This document shows, in pieces, positions 51,831 through 59,823 of a DNA stretch of 64,000 nt. A program made the position numbers and the translations under genes. Source of the stretch: UBA7803 sp041690675 (GTDB lineage Bacteria > Pseudomonadota > Gammaproteobacteria > Pseudomonadales > Azotimanducaceae). A model generated the notes under the pieces. The model worked only from the letters and a program-made list of their open reading frames with translations, was not told the DNA's origin and ran no database searches. Location: contig JAWLGU010000008.1 of assembly GCA_041690675.1 (NCBI GenBank), forward strand, positions 1 through 64,000, in the 5' to 3' direction. Positions within the stretch are counted from its first letter, which is position 1. The number at the start of each line of letters is the position of its first letter.

Positions 51831-52709
51831 TCAGGACTGGTAGCGGTACGCCTGCCGCAACAGAGCCTGGGCGTCGATGTTCCCCTCCTGGCAGGCGCGG
51901 ACCCGATCCATCCGGAACACGTAGTAGCGGGTCAGCTCCGCCTCACGCACCACCAGGTCGAGACGCTGATCCGCGGGGAGGGACCTGAAGGTGGCGCCGT
52001 AGCCGCAGACGGCCCGAGCCACCGCGTCGTCCACCGTGGCGGGCTCGACGCCATCCTGAGATTCCTCCGCCGGCGTACCGTCGGTGATTTCTCGCCGCAG
52101 CGCGTCCGCCTCCCGCTCCAGCTCGAGCTCTTCCTGGTTCAGCGCCTCCAGCTCCGCTCGCAGGCGCTCGATGTCGGCCCCCACCGTGGCGGCAGTCTCG
52201 GCGTCCTCCACGCGCAGCAGCGCCCGCCGCCGTTCTCTGAGCTCGGCACGCAGCGCGCGCTGCTCTGCGCGAACCGCCCGCGCCGATTCGCGTATCGCCC
52301 GCAGCTCCTCGAGCTCCTCCTGCTGATGCCGGGTGAGTCCCAGGTCGAGCTCCGCGAGGATGTCGTGAATCATGTCGGGAATGTCCTCCAGCCGGGCGGT
52401 GTCCGGGTCGATGCGCACCCGCCCGTCCTGCAGGCGGAGCCAGGGCCGGGTCAGCTCCACGAGCACGAGCACGCCCTGGTCCACCAGGTAGCCGGCTTCC
52501 ACCCGGGCCACGCGCAGGCTTTCCGGCAGGTTCTCGGCCAGGGCTGCACGCATCACGTCAGCGCCGATGCGAAGCTCCCGGCGCATGGCCGGATAGCCCG
52601 CCGGCTCCCGGGAGGCGGCGGGCGCCTGGGCGCCCCGGGTGGCCGCTGGCAGGAGCAGGAGCGCGGCGCAGAGCACCACGCTGCACAGCCGGGTCGGAGC
52701 GGCACTCAC
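51831..52709 (-). CDS. Exported coiled-coil protein of unknown function
   Basis: A 292-residue protein with a signal peptide (SVVLCAALLLLPAATRGA). Residues about 135-205 are a long Glu/Arg/Leu-rich coiled coil. A C-terminal segment has two Cys (AVCGYG, VRACQEG) that could form a disulfide. I do not recognise a family. Its start overlaps the anti-sigma stop by four bases (ATGA), so it belongs to the sigma/anti-sigma unit and may be its periplasmic sensor or target. Confidence 0.7.
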   Translation of the reverse strand: MSAAPTRLCSVVLCAALLLLPAATRGAQAPAASREPAGYPAMRRELRIGADVMRAALAENLPESLRVARVEAGYLVDQGVLVLVELTRPWLRLQDGRVRIDPDTARLEDIPDMIHDILAELDLGLTRHQQEELEELRAIRESARAVRAEQRALRAELRERRRALLRVEDAETAATVGADIERLRAELEALNQEELELEREADALRREITDGTPAEESQDGVEPATVDDAVARAVCGYGATFRSLPADQRLDLVVREAELTRYYVFRMDRVRACQEGNIDAQALLRQAYRYQS

Positions 52710-53029
52710 AGCGGTTCCCGGCCCGCGGGCCCGGCGGCGGGCTGGAGCCGGCCGCGCAATCGGTCGAGCTCACGCTGGCTCTCCTCTGCGCCGGCCGGGG
52801 GCCTGCCGGCGTGCCACGGCACATCACGGACCCCCGGGACGGGATCCCAGGGTGGCGGCACCACCTCGCGCCAGACCCGCGCCCGCGCGCGCATGGCGGT
52901 GATGTCGTCCGCCGTGGCCCGGCATTCGCGGCAGGCGTCCAGATGGGTGTCCAGGCCCCGCTGGATCGCCGGGGCCGCCGCCTCGTCGAGTTGCGGGAGC
53001 AGGACGTCTCGGGCTTCATCACAACGCAT
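52706..53029 (-). CDS. Zinc-finger anti-sigma factor (ZAS-like), soluble
   Basis: A 107-residue protein with a zinc-binding anti-sigma domain (residues 1-50; CDEARDVLLPQLDEA...HLDACRECRA, the H-x3-C-x2-C motif). No membrane helix follows, so it is a cytoplasmic form. The tail is Pro/Gly/Arg-rich. It overlaps the mini-sigma gene upstream by 11 bases, the usual order for an extracytoplasmic-function sigma and its inhibitor. Its intactness contrasts with the truncated sigma. Confidence 0.8.
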   Translation of the reverse strand: MRCDEARDVLLPQLDEAAAPAIQRGLDTHLDACRECRATADDITAMRARARVWREVVPPPWDPVPGVRDVPWHAGRPPAGAEESQRELDRLRGRLQPAAGPAGREPL

Positions 53030-53222
53030 CTCGGAGCTCCTCGTGGTCTCTCAGCTTGCGCAGCGCGGCGTAGAGCCGCGTCTTCGCCGTGTTGGGGGAT
53101 ATGCCCAGCTGCGTGGCCACGTCGAGCCAGGCCGGAAAGGCGCCATCGCCGCGGTAGCCGGGCAGGTTCCGGTACACGCCCATGAAGATGTCCTGCATCT
53201 CGTCGGACGCTGCGCCAGGCAT
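53019..53222 (-). CDS. Truncated ECF sigma factor (region 2 fragment joined to region 4 fragment)
   Basis: A 67-residue product. Residues 7-32 (DEMQDIFMGVYRNLPGYRGDGAFPAWL) match the end of sigma region 2, with the -10-recognition helix. They run straight into DVATQLGISPNTAKTRLYAALRKLRDH, the helix-turn-helix of region 4. The first part of region 2, the linker and region 4.1 are missing, roughly two thirds of a normal ECF sigma. A stop codon closes the frame three codons upstream. It keeps its overlap with the anti-sigma gene. It is either a decayed gene, a misassembly or a minimal DNA-binding protein. Confidence 0.75.
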   Translation of the reverse strand: MPGAASDEMQDIFMGVYRNLPGYRGDGAFPAWLDVATQLGISPNTAKTRLYAALRKLRDHEELRDAL

Positions 53223-53284
53223 GCGCCGTCATTCTCGTGGTCGTCAGCTACAGGGTCGGCCTTCGGCGGCAAAAAGTTCTGCCG

Positions 53285-55438
53285 TCATTCCACGGAGACC
53301 AGCGGTATCAGGCGTTGCTCTCTGCGTCGGCCGTGGCGGATCAGCGCCGTGAACATGAGCGCCGCCAGGCCGGCCATCAGCGCGCACCAGATCAGCGTGG
53401 CCAGGGGCGATTCCGTGACGTGGCCGAGCTGGTAGACGACCACCGCCAGGGTGTAGGCCACGGTGAGGGACCAGCCGGCGCTGAAGGCGGCCCAGAAGGC
53501 TCCCTGCTCCTTGTAGATGACGCCCAGGGTGGCGACGCAGGGCATGTACAGCAGCACGAACAGCAGGTAGCTGAATGCCGCCAGGCCGCTGCCGAACAGC
53601 GTCTGCATGGCGGTGAGAGTGCCCGTGGCGATCTGCTGCGTCGCCGCCACCTGCTCGGTGTCGGACAGGTCCCCCAAGTCCAGCCCCAGGGGGTCTGCCA
53701 CGGCCTCGCTCAGCGCGGTCAGATTCTCCGGCACGCTGCGGAACGCCGCGTGAACGGTGGCTAGCAGGTCCGTTTCCTCGGCACCGGCTTCGGGGGCGTA
53801 CAGGGCATCGAGGGTGCCCACCACCACTTCCTTGGCGAAGACGCCGGTGAAGATACCGACGGTGGCGGGCCAGTTCTCCTCGCGAATCCCCATGGGGGCG
53901 AACACCGGCGTGATGGTGCGGCCGATGGCGGAGAGGACGGATTTCTCACTGTCCTGGTTTCCCAGGCTGCCGTCCACGCCCACGCTGTTGATGGTGTTGA
54001 GGATCACCACCACCGCCACGATGGCCTTGCCCGCCCGCAGCACGAAACCTTTCAGACGCTGCCAGGTCTGCAGCAGGAGGCCCTTCAGGGTAGGCAGGTG
54101 ATAGGCGGGGAGCTCCAGCAGGAACGGGCTCGCCGGGGATCGGATCAGATAACGCTTCACCACCAGGGCCGAGAGCACCGCTACCACGATACCGATGACG
54201 TAGAGGGCGAACACCACGTTCTGCCCGTTGCTGGGGAAGAAGGCCGCGGCGAACAGGGCGTACACGGTGAGCCGCGCGCCACAGGACATGTACGGGGCCA
54301 TGATGGTGGTGAGAATACGGTCGGGCTGGTTGTCCAGGGTGCGGGTGGCCATCACCGCCGGGACGTTGCAGCCGAAGCCCACCACCAGCGGCACAAAGGA
54401 TTTGCCCGGCAGGCCGAGCCTGCGCAGCAGGCGGTCGACGATGAACGCCACCCGGCCCATGTAGCCGGTATCCTCGAGGAACGACAGCGCCAGGAACAGG
54501 GCGCCGATCACCGGCACGAAGGTGCCCACCAGTTGCACGCCGCCGCCGACCCCGTCCGCCAGCAGCGCGATGAGCCATCCCGGCAGGCCGAGCTCGGCGA
54601 GCATCATCCGGGGCCCTTCCACGAAGATCACGGCGCCGAGCAGGTCGAAAAAGTCGATGAAGGCGGAGCCCACGTTGATGGCGAATAGAAACATCAGGTA
54701 CATGACCCCGAGGAACACGGGGAACGCCAGGTAACGATTGAGCACCACCGCGTCGATTCGGTCGGTGATCGTGCGCCGTACCGGCGTCGCGTGGACGCAG
54801 TCCGCCAGCAGCCGGTCGATATAGCCGTAGCGCGCGGCCGGATCGGGAAAGGGCTTGCGGGCTGCCACGGCCGGGTTGAAGCGGACGCTCTCGATGGCGT
54901 CCTTCAGGGCGCCGATGCCCTCGCCCCGGCTCGCTACCACCGGCACCACCGGACATCCCAACTCGTTGCCGAGCCGGTAGGTGTCGATGTGCATCCCGTG
55001 ACGGTCCGCCACGTCCACCATGTTCAGCGCCACCACCACAGGGCATCCCTGCTCCAGCAGCTCGGTAGTGAGGTACAGACCGCGGGCGAGGCTCGAGGCG
55101 TCGATGACGTTGATGATCACGTCCGGCGGCGCCACGTCCGCGGCGACCCGGCCGCTCAGATAATCCCGGGCAAGCTGCTCGTCCAACGCGCCGCTCACCG
55201 GGGTGAGGCTGTAGGTGCCGGGCAGGTCCACCACTTCCACCTGCTCGTCGCCATGAGCGAAGTGACCGGTCTTGCGCTCCACCGTCACCCCCGGCCAGTT
55301 GCCCACTCGCTGCCGGGCTCCGGTGAGTGCGTTGAACAGGGTGGTCTTGCCGCAGTTGGGATTACCCACCAGGGCTACCGTGGTGCGGGCCCGTGCGTGG
55401 CCTGACGCCGCCTTGTTCGCGGAGGTCGGAACGTTCAC
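53285..55438 (-). CDS. feoB: Ferrous iron transport protein B
   Basis: A 717-residue inner-membrane Fe2+ transporter with an N-terminal G domain (GNPNCGKTTLFNALTG, DLPGTY, NMVD) and two Gate domains in the membrane part (GFGCNVPAVMATRTL and YMPCVATLGVIYKE). I place the start at GTG 55438, which forms a GTGA overlap with feoA and has GGAG five bases upstream. The ATG at 55459 would overlap feoA by 25 bases. No feoC is present. It is controlled by the Fur-box promoter before feoA. Confidence 0.95.
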   Translation of the reverse strand: MNVPTSANKAASGHARARTTVALVGNPNCGKTTLFNALTGARQRVGNWPGVTVERKTGHFAHGDEQVEVVDLPGTYSLTPVSGALDEQLARDYLSGRVAADVAPPDVIINVIDASSLARGLYLTTELLEQGCPVVVALNMVDVADRHGMHIDTYRLGNELGCPVVPVVASRGEGIGALKDAIESVRFNPAVAARKPFPDPAARYGYIDRLLADCVHATPVRRTITDRIDAVVLNRYLAFPVFLGVMYLMFLFAINVGSAFIDFFDLLGAVIFVEGPRMMLAELGLPGWLIALLADGVGGGVQLVGTFVPVIGALFLALSFLEDTGYMGRVAFIVDRLLRRLGLPGKSFVPLVVGFGCNVPAVMATRTLDNQPDRILTTIMAPYMSCGARLTVYALFAAAFFPSNGQNVVFALYVIGIVVAVLSALVVKRYLIRSPASPFLLELPAYHLPTLKGLLLQTWQRLKGFVLRAGKAIVAVVVILNTINSVGVDGSLGNQDSEKSVLSAIGRTITPVFAPMGIREENWPATVGIFTGVFAKEVVVGTLDALYAPEAGAEETDLLATVHAAFRSVPENLTALSEAVADPLGLDLGDLSDTEQVAATQQIATGTLTAMQTLFGSGLAAFSYLLFVLLYMPCVATLGVIYKEQGAFWAAFSAGWSLTVAYTLAVVVYQLGHVTESPLATLIWCALMAGLAALMFTALIRHGRRREQRLIPLVSVE

Positions 55439-55665
55439 TCCCGCTCCAGCAGTAGACATCCCGCTTCCCGGGGACGCAGCGCAAGGGAGAAGCCTCGGAA
55501 GCGAATCTCCACGGGGTCGCCGAGCGGCGCCACCCGGCGGATCTGCAACCCGGTGCCGGGGATGAGTCCCAGGCGCATGAGTTGGGCGGCGTAGGCGGAA
55601 TCCTCCGCGTACCCGGCTACCCGGGCGCGGTCACCCACGCGAAGCTGTGAAAGGAGCACGGGCAT
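55435..55665 (-). CDS. feoA: Ferrous iron transport protein A
   Basis: A 76-residue SH3-like accessory protein of the Feo system: LSQLRVGDRARVAG...LMRLGLIPGTGLQIRRVAPLGDPVEIRFRGFSLALRPREA. It is needed for full FeoB activity in several bacteria. It lies first in the feoAB operon, 33 bases after the -10 box of a promoter that contains a Fur-box-like sequence. The ribosome site is weak. Confidence 0.93.
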   Translation of the reverse strand: MPVLLSQLRVGDRARVAGYAEDSAYAAQLMRLGLIPGTGLQIRRVAPLGDPVEIRFRGFSLALRPREAGCLLLERE

Positions 55666-55697
55666 GAAGCACCCGAAAACGCTACTGCTGGATGCCC

Positions 55698-55726
55698 ATT
55701 TAAATAGAAGTAATTCTCATTTGCAA
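55698..55726 (-). promoter_or_regulatory. feoAB promoter with Fur box
   Basis: On the minus strand TTGCAA and TTAAAT are separated by 17 bases. Between them lies TGAGAAT-T-ACTTCTA (55719-55705), a 7-1-7 Fur-type site with a perfect left half. Fur bound with Fe2+ would block the polymerase, giving iron repression. The AT-rich patch stands out strongly from the surroundings, and fur itself is the next gene upstream. Confidence 0.65.
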
Positions 55727-55742
55727 CTGCAACGGCGGGCAC

Positions 55743-56150
55743 TCACTTCTTGCCCTGGCGGCGCACGTACAGCACCAGCTCGTGGTCCACCAGCTCGAAG
55801 CCGTGCTCGGCGGCGATCTCCTTCTGCAGCTTCTCGATGCGCTCGTTGACGAACTCGAGCACCTGGCCCGTGTCCACGTCCACCATGTGATCATGGTGCT
55901 CGTCCGGCGCCAGCTCGTAGACCGCGTGACCGTCGGCGAAATTGTGGCGCTGCACGATGCCCGCCGACTCGAACTGGGTGAGCACCCGGTAGACCGTGGC
56001 CAGGCCTACCGAGTCCTCGGTGTCCAGCAGGGCCTTGTAGACCTCCTCGGCGCTCAGGTGGTGCGGGTCGGCGCTCTCGAGAACCTCCAGAACCTTCAGC
56101 CTGGGCAGCGTGACTTTGAGTCCGGCGCGTTTGATGTCGGTGGCGGTCAA
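55743..56150 (-). CDS. fur: Ferric uptake regulator
   Basis: A 135-residue Fe2+-dependent repressor with an N-terminal winged helix (LSAEEVYKALLDTEDSVGLATVYRVLTQFESAGIV) and a C-terminal dimer domain. The metal-site sequence is HHDHMVDVDTGQVLEF. The CxxC of the E. coli structural zinc site is absent, as I recall for Pseudomonas-type Fur. LQKEIAAEHGFELVDHELVLYVR is typical. It lies upstream of feoAB in the same direction, and it probably controls the Fur box between them. Confidence 0.95.
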   Translation of the reverse strand: MTATDIKRAGLKVTLPRLKVLEVLESADPHHLSAEEVYKALLDTEDSVGLATVYRVLTQFESAGIVQRHNFADGHAVYELAPDEHHDHMVDVDTGQVLEFVNERIEKLQKEIAAEHGFELVDHELVLYVRRQGKK

Positions 56151-56283
56151 GAGCTGGTCCCCGCGTGGGCGGTCGATCGGTGATCGGGCGGTGTGATGGA
56201 GGCGAAGTTAACCGCAAGCCGGCGGCGAGGTCCACCGCGGTATGTACAATCGTCCGTCGGCACGATGACACGCTGGAGGCGAG

Positions 56284-57075
56284 ATGGCAGATCTGTCGGG
56301 AAAGGTGGCCTTGGTGACGGGCGGCAGCCGGGGCGTCGGCCGCGGCATCGCCGAAGGGCTGGCCGAGGCCGGCGCCACGGTCTACGTCACCGGCCGTAGC
56401 GAAAGCTTCGACGATCCGCCCGCGGAGCGCACCATCCAGGCCACCGCCCGAGCCCTGGAACAGCTCGGGGGGCGGGGCATCCCGGTGCGGGTGGATCACC
56501 GGCGCGATTCGGAGGTGCGGGCGCTGCTGCGCCGGGTCCGGGACGAGCAGGGGCGCCTGGACGTCCTGGTGAACAATGCCTACCACGTCCCGGACCTGGC
56601 CACCCTCGGCCGACCTTTCTGGGAGCTGCCCGTGTCTCTGTGGGACGAGGTCTGCGGGGTAGGGCTCAGGGGCTACTACGTGACGGCCGCATTCGCTGCG
56701 CCCCTGATGGTGGCTCAGGGCGGCGGCCTCATCGTCAACGTGTCCTCCATGGCTGGTGGCCGCTACGCCGTCGGCACCGCCTACGGCACGGGCAAGGCTG
56801 CGGTGGAGCGCATGGCTCGGGACATGGCCCTGGAGCTGGAACCCCACGGGGTGACTGCCCTGGCCCTGCGGCCGGGGGTGGTGAAGACCGAGCTGGTGCT
56901 CGAGGCGGCGTCCCGCGGTCTGCTCGACGTGGACCTCAAGCGCGCCCAGTCGCCGCGCTTCGTGGGCCGCTGCGTCGCTGCCCTGGCCATGGACCCGGAC
57001 GTGATGGAGAAGACCGGCGGCGCGTTCGAGGTGGCGGAGCTGGCGAGGGAGTACAGGTTCAGTGAGATTAAGTAA
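56284..57075 (+). CDS. Short-chain dehydrogenase, DHRS1-like
   Basis: A 263-residue SDR with GGSRGVGRG for cofactor binding, NNAYHVPD, catalytic Ser in VNVSS and YGTGK. The acidic-free, Arg-containing strand-2 end (VTGRSES) favours NADPH. The layout with ERTIQATARALEQLGGRGIPVRVDH resembles DHRS1-type SDRs. It is followed directly by the second heptamer element. AGGCGAG precedes the ATG. Confidence 0.88.
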   Translation: MADLSGKVALVTGGSRGVGRGIAEGLAEAGATVYVTGRSESFDDPPAERTIQATARALEQLGGRGIPVRVDHRRDSEVRALLRRVRDEQGRLDVLVNNAYHVPDLATLGRPFWELPVSLWDEVCGVGLRGYYVTAAFAAPLMVAQGGGLIVNVSSMAGGRYAVGTAYGTGKAAVERMARDMALELEPHGVTALALRPGVVKTELVLEAASRGLLDVDLKRAQSPRFVGRCVAALAMDPDVMEKTGGAFEVAELAREYRFSEIK

Positions 57076-57076
57076 T

Positions 57077-57180
57077 CGCTATCCGCTATCCGCTATCCGC
57101 TATCCGCTGGAGGGTCATCCCTGAACGCTGATTCTTGCGTAGCGCCTCTTGCGTAGAGCGGACAGCGGAAAGCGGACAGC
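57077..57180. repeat. Two-armed heptamer repeat element, copy 2
   Basis: The left arm is four CGCTATC units (57077-57104). The core contains CGCCTCTTGCG (57143-57153), identical to copy 1. The right arm is GCGGACA, GCGGAAA, GCGGACA plus GC (57158-57180). It fills the space between two convergent genes, while copy 1 lies between divergent genes. No coding content. Confidence 0.85.
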
Positions 57181-57190
57181 GAATGCCCCT

Positions 57191-58237
57191 TCACATCTCC
57201 AGCCCGATCCCAACCACCTCCGCCGCCTTCTCAATCCCCGCCCAGGTGTTGTCGTCGATGGGCAGGCCTTCGGCCAGGCGTGCCGCCCGGGCTTCCTGCT
57301 CCGGCTCGCCCGGCAGGCGCACCCGATCGAAGCCCCGCGCCGGGGTGGTGCTCGTCAGGTACTCCGTCATGGCCCGCACCTCGTGGTGGAAACGCTCGAT
57401 CCCGCCGAACGCCGCGGGGTCGATGACGAGCATGAGCATGTGGTTGACGATGGTGTTCTCCCGGGGGTTGTCCGGCTGGGCGGTCCACTCGCCGGCCAGG
57501 GCGCCGCCGAGCAACTCGCACATCACCGCCAGACCGTAGCCTTTGTGGCCCCCGAACGGTCCCAGGGCGCCGAACGGCTCCTCGAACATCACCGCCGGGT
57601 TGGTGGTGGGGACCCCCTCGTGATCCACCAGCGCGCCCTCGGCCACCGGCTCCCCCTTCATGTGCGCCACCCGTACCTTGCCCAGGGCGACGGCGCTCGT
57701 GGCCATGTCCAGCACCAGCGGCTCCTCGCCCGGGCGCGGAACCACGCAGCAGAACGGGTTGGTGGTCATGCGTCGCTCCCGGCCGCCGTAGGGCGAGACC
57801 TGGGGCGGGTGGCCCACCACGTTGACGAAGTGGATGGAGACGAACCCGGCTTCGCCGCAGATCTCGCCGTAGGTACCGATGCGGCCGAGATGGTGGCAGT
57901 TGCGCACGCCCATGCAGACCACGCCCGTCTGTCGCACCCGCTGCAGGGCCAGCTCGGTAGCCTCCCGGCCCACCACCTGACCGAACCCCATGCCGCCGTC
58001 CACCAGCATCACCGCGCCGTTGTCGCGGATCACCCGGGCGTGCGCGTCGGTCACCAGCGTGCCGTTGCGGATGTTGTTGACGTAAGCCGGGATCATGCCC
58101 ACGCCGTGGCTGTCGTGCCCCTTGAGATTCGCGGTGACCAGGTGAGCGGCCACTTCCCGCGCGACGGCTTCGGCGCTGCCGGCGGCCACGAAGATGCGGG
58201 TGACCAGCTCCGTCAGCCGGACGTGATCGATGAGCAT
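57191..58237 (-). CDS. Ldh-family (malate/L-lactate-type) dehydrogenase
   Basis: A 348-residue NAD(P)-dependent oxidoreductase of the YlbC/AllD/MDH2 superfamily, not related to classical LDH. DSHGVGMIPAYV carries the catalytic His. The typical NCHHLGRIGTYGE, TTNPFCCVVPR, VLDMATSAVALGKV and GPFGGHKGYGLAVMCELLGG blocks are all present. Substrates in this family are 2-oxoacids such as malate, ureidoglycolate or 2,3-diketogulonate. It is divergent from the nitroreductase across only 57 bases. Confidence 0.92.
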   Translation of the reverse strand: MLIDHVRLTELVTRIFVAAGSAEAVAREVAAHLVTANLKGHDSHGVGMIPAYVNNIRNGTLVTDAHARVIRDNGAVMLVDGGMGFGQVVGREATELALQRVRQTGVVCMGVRNCHHLGRIGTYGEICGEAGFVSIHFVNVVGHPPQVSPYGGRERRMTTNPFCCVVPRPGEEPLVLDMATSAVALGKVRVAHMKGEPVAEGALVDHEGVPTTNPAVMFEEPFGALGPFGGHKGYGLAVMCELLGGALAGEWTAQPDNPRENTIVNHMLMLVIDPAAFGGIERFHHEVRAMTEYLTSTTPARGFDRVRLPGEPEQEARAARLAEGLPIDDNTWAGIEKAAEVVGIGLEM

Positions 58238-58294
58238 GACGTTCCCTCCTCGGTTTTTGATAGATTACCCGATCACGCAGCACGGGGACGCTGG

Positions 58295-58957
58295 ATGGAC
58301 ATCGACCGCATCGGGGAGGACGTGGGCCTGTTCGAAGCCATCCGCACCTGCCGCGCCATCCGCCGGCTGAAGCCAGACCCTGTCCCCGAGGCGTTGATCC
58401 GCAAGGTCTGCGAGGCGGGCACCTTCGCCCCCAGCGGCGGCAACCGACAGCCGTGGATCTTCGTGGCGGTCACCGATCCCGAGCGCCGCGCCTTCATCGC
58501 CGAGCGCTACCGGTCGGCGTTTCAGAGCTACATCGCGCCGGCCGTGCGGGCCGCCGAGGCGCCGGACTACCCCGAGAGCAAGCGCCGCAACATGCGAGCC
58601 GCCATCCATCTGGCGGAGCACCTCCACGAAGCGCCCGTGCACCTGTTCGTGGCCGGCTGGACCCGCCGCGGCGAGCCCCAGCTCCAGGCCCTGTATCCGG
58701 CGGTTCAGAACATCCTGCTGGCCTGCCGGGCGGTCGGGCTCGGCGCCAGCCTCACCACCACCCACCGCGCCCATCAGCGGGAGATCGACGAGTTCCTCGG
58801 GCTGTCCGAGGAGACCCCGAGCTGCGCGCTGATCCCCATCGGCTGGCCCCTCGGCAAGTACGGCCAGCCGCCGCGCAGGTCCGTGGACGAGGTCCTGTTC
58901 TTCGACCGGGTGGAGGGGCTCGATCTCGAGCGTCGGCCCCGCCGCCCATCCCCCTGA
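58295..58957 (+). CDS. Nitroreductase-family flavoprotein
   Basis: A 220-residue FMN enzyme with EAIRTCRAIRRLKPDPVPEALIRKVCEAGTFAPSGGNRQPWIFVAVTD (FMN contact) and AVQNILLACRAVGLGASLTTTH. GGGGA lies close before the ATG. The substrate is unknown; such enzymes reduce nitro groups, quinones or dehydrogenate small molecules. An enoyl-CoA hydratase gene follows 20 bases downstream, so they probably form an operon. Confidence 0.9.
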   Translation: MDIDRIGEDVGLFEAIRTCRAIRRLKPDPVPEALIRKVCEAGTFAPSGGNRQPWIFVAVTDPERRAFIAERYRSAFQSYIAPAVRAAEAPDYPESKRRNMRAAIHLAEHLHEAPVHLFVAGWTRRGEPQLQALYPAVQNILLACRAVGLGASLTTTHRAHQREIDEFLGLSEETPSCALIPIGWPLGKYGQPPRRSVDEVLFFDRVEGLDLERRPRRPSP

Positions 58958-58977
58958 CGAACGCGGAAGGAAGCGCC

Positions 58978-59823
58978 ATGACCCGAGCCGATATCGACAC
59001 CGGAATCCAGTCTGATCACGTGCTCGCTCACGAGGACGACGGCATCGTCTTCATCACCCTGAATCGGCCGGAGGCGCGCAACGCCATGTCCGGCGACATG
59101 AACGCGGGGCTGTCCCGGGCGCTGGCGTACGCCGAGCGTACCGCCAGCGTACGCTGCGTGGTGCTGACCGGCGCCGGGGGCGCCTTCTGTGCCGGAGGCG
59201 ACGTCAAGGGCATGGCCGGTGGCGGCGACGCCGGCGCGGGCGCGCGGGGTGGCGCGTCCCTGGACGAGCGCATACACCTGCAGCGGCTCAATCAGCGCGA
59301 GACCGCGGGCCGCATGTTCCTCATGCCGAAGCCGGTGCTGGCGAGCCTGCCGGGCCCGGCGGCGGGGGCAGGCATGTCTCTGGCGCTGGCCGCGGACCTG
59401 CGCATCATGGCCGACAGCGCGTTCATCACCTCGGCGTTCGCCCGGGTGGGTTTCAGCGGCGATTACGGCGGCACGTTCTTCCTGACCCACCTGGTCGGCT
59501 CGGCCAAGGCGCGGGAGATCTTTTACCTTTCGGACCGGATCAGCGCCGACGAGTGTCTGCGTCTCGGTATCACCAACCAGGTAGTGCCGGCGGCGGATCT
59601 GGAAGCCGCCACGCTCGCGCTGGCGCGGCGGCTGGCCGACGGACCGCCGGCCGCGTATCGATACATGAAGGAGAACCTCAACCGGGCGGCCATGGGCGCG
59701 GACGTGCTGGAATGCCTCGACCTGGAAGCGACCCACCATGTCCATACCGGCCTCACCGAAGACCACCGGGAGGCGGCCCGGGCCTTCGTGGAGAAGCGCC
59801 AGCCGGTGTTCAGGGGGCGTTGA
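58978..59823 (+). CDS. Enoyl-CoA hydratase/isomerase family protein
   Basis: A 281-residue crotonase-fold enzyme: ITLNRPEARNAMS, the oxyanion segments GAGGAFCAGGDVKGMAGGG and GPAAGAGMSLALAADLRIM, and FSGDYGGTFFL. The second catalytic Glu of classical hydratases is replaced by Asp-Tyr in this last segment, so isomerase or other activity is possible. GGAAGGAA precedes the ATG. Its end overlaps the convergent cysteine synthase by 14 bases. Confidence 0.9.
   Translation: MTRADIDTGIQSDHVLAHEDDGIVFITLNRPEARNAMSGDMNAGLSRALAYAERTASVRCVVLTGAGGAFCAGGDVKGMAGGGDAGAGARGGASLDERIHLQRLNQRETAGRMFLMPKPVLASLPGPAAGAGMSLALAADLRIMADSAFITSAFARVGFSGDYGGTFFLTHLVGSAKAREIFYLSDRISADECLRLGITNQVVPAADLEAATLALARRLADGPPAAYRYMKENLNRAAMGADVLECLDLEATHHVHTGLTEDHREAARAFVEKRQPVFRGR

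Noticed and set aside
53285..55459. ATG 55459 as the feoB start
   Set aside because: It would overlap feoA by 25 bases. GTG 55438 has GGAG at proper distance and a four-base GTGA overlap.
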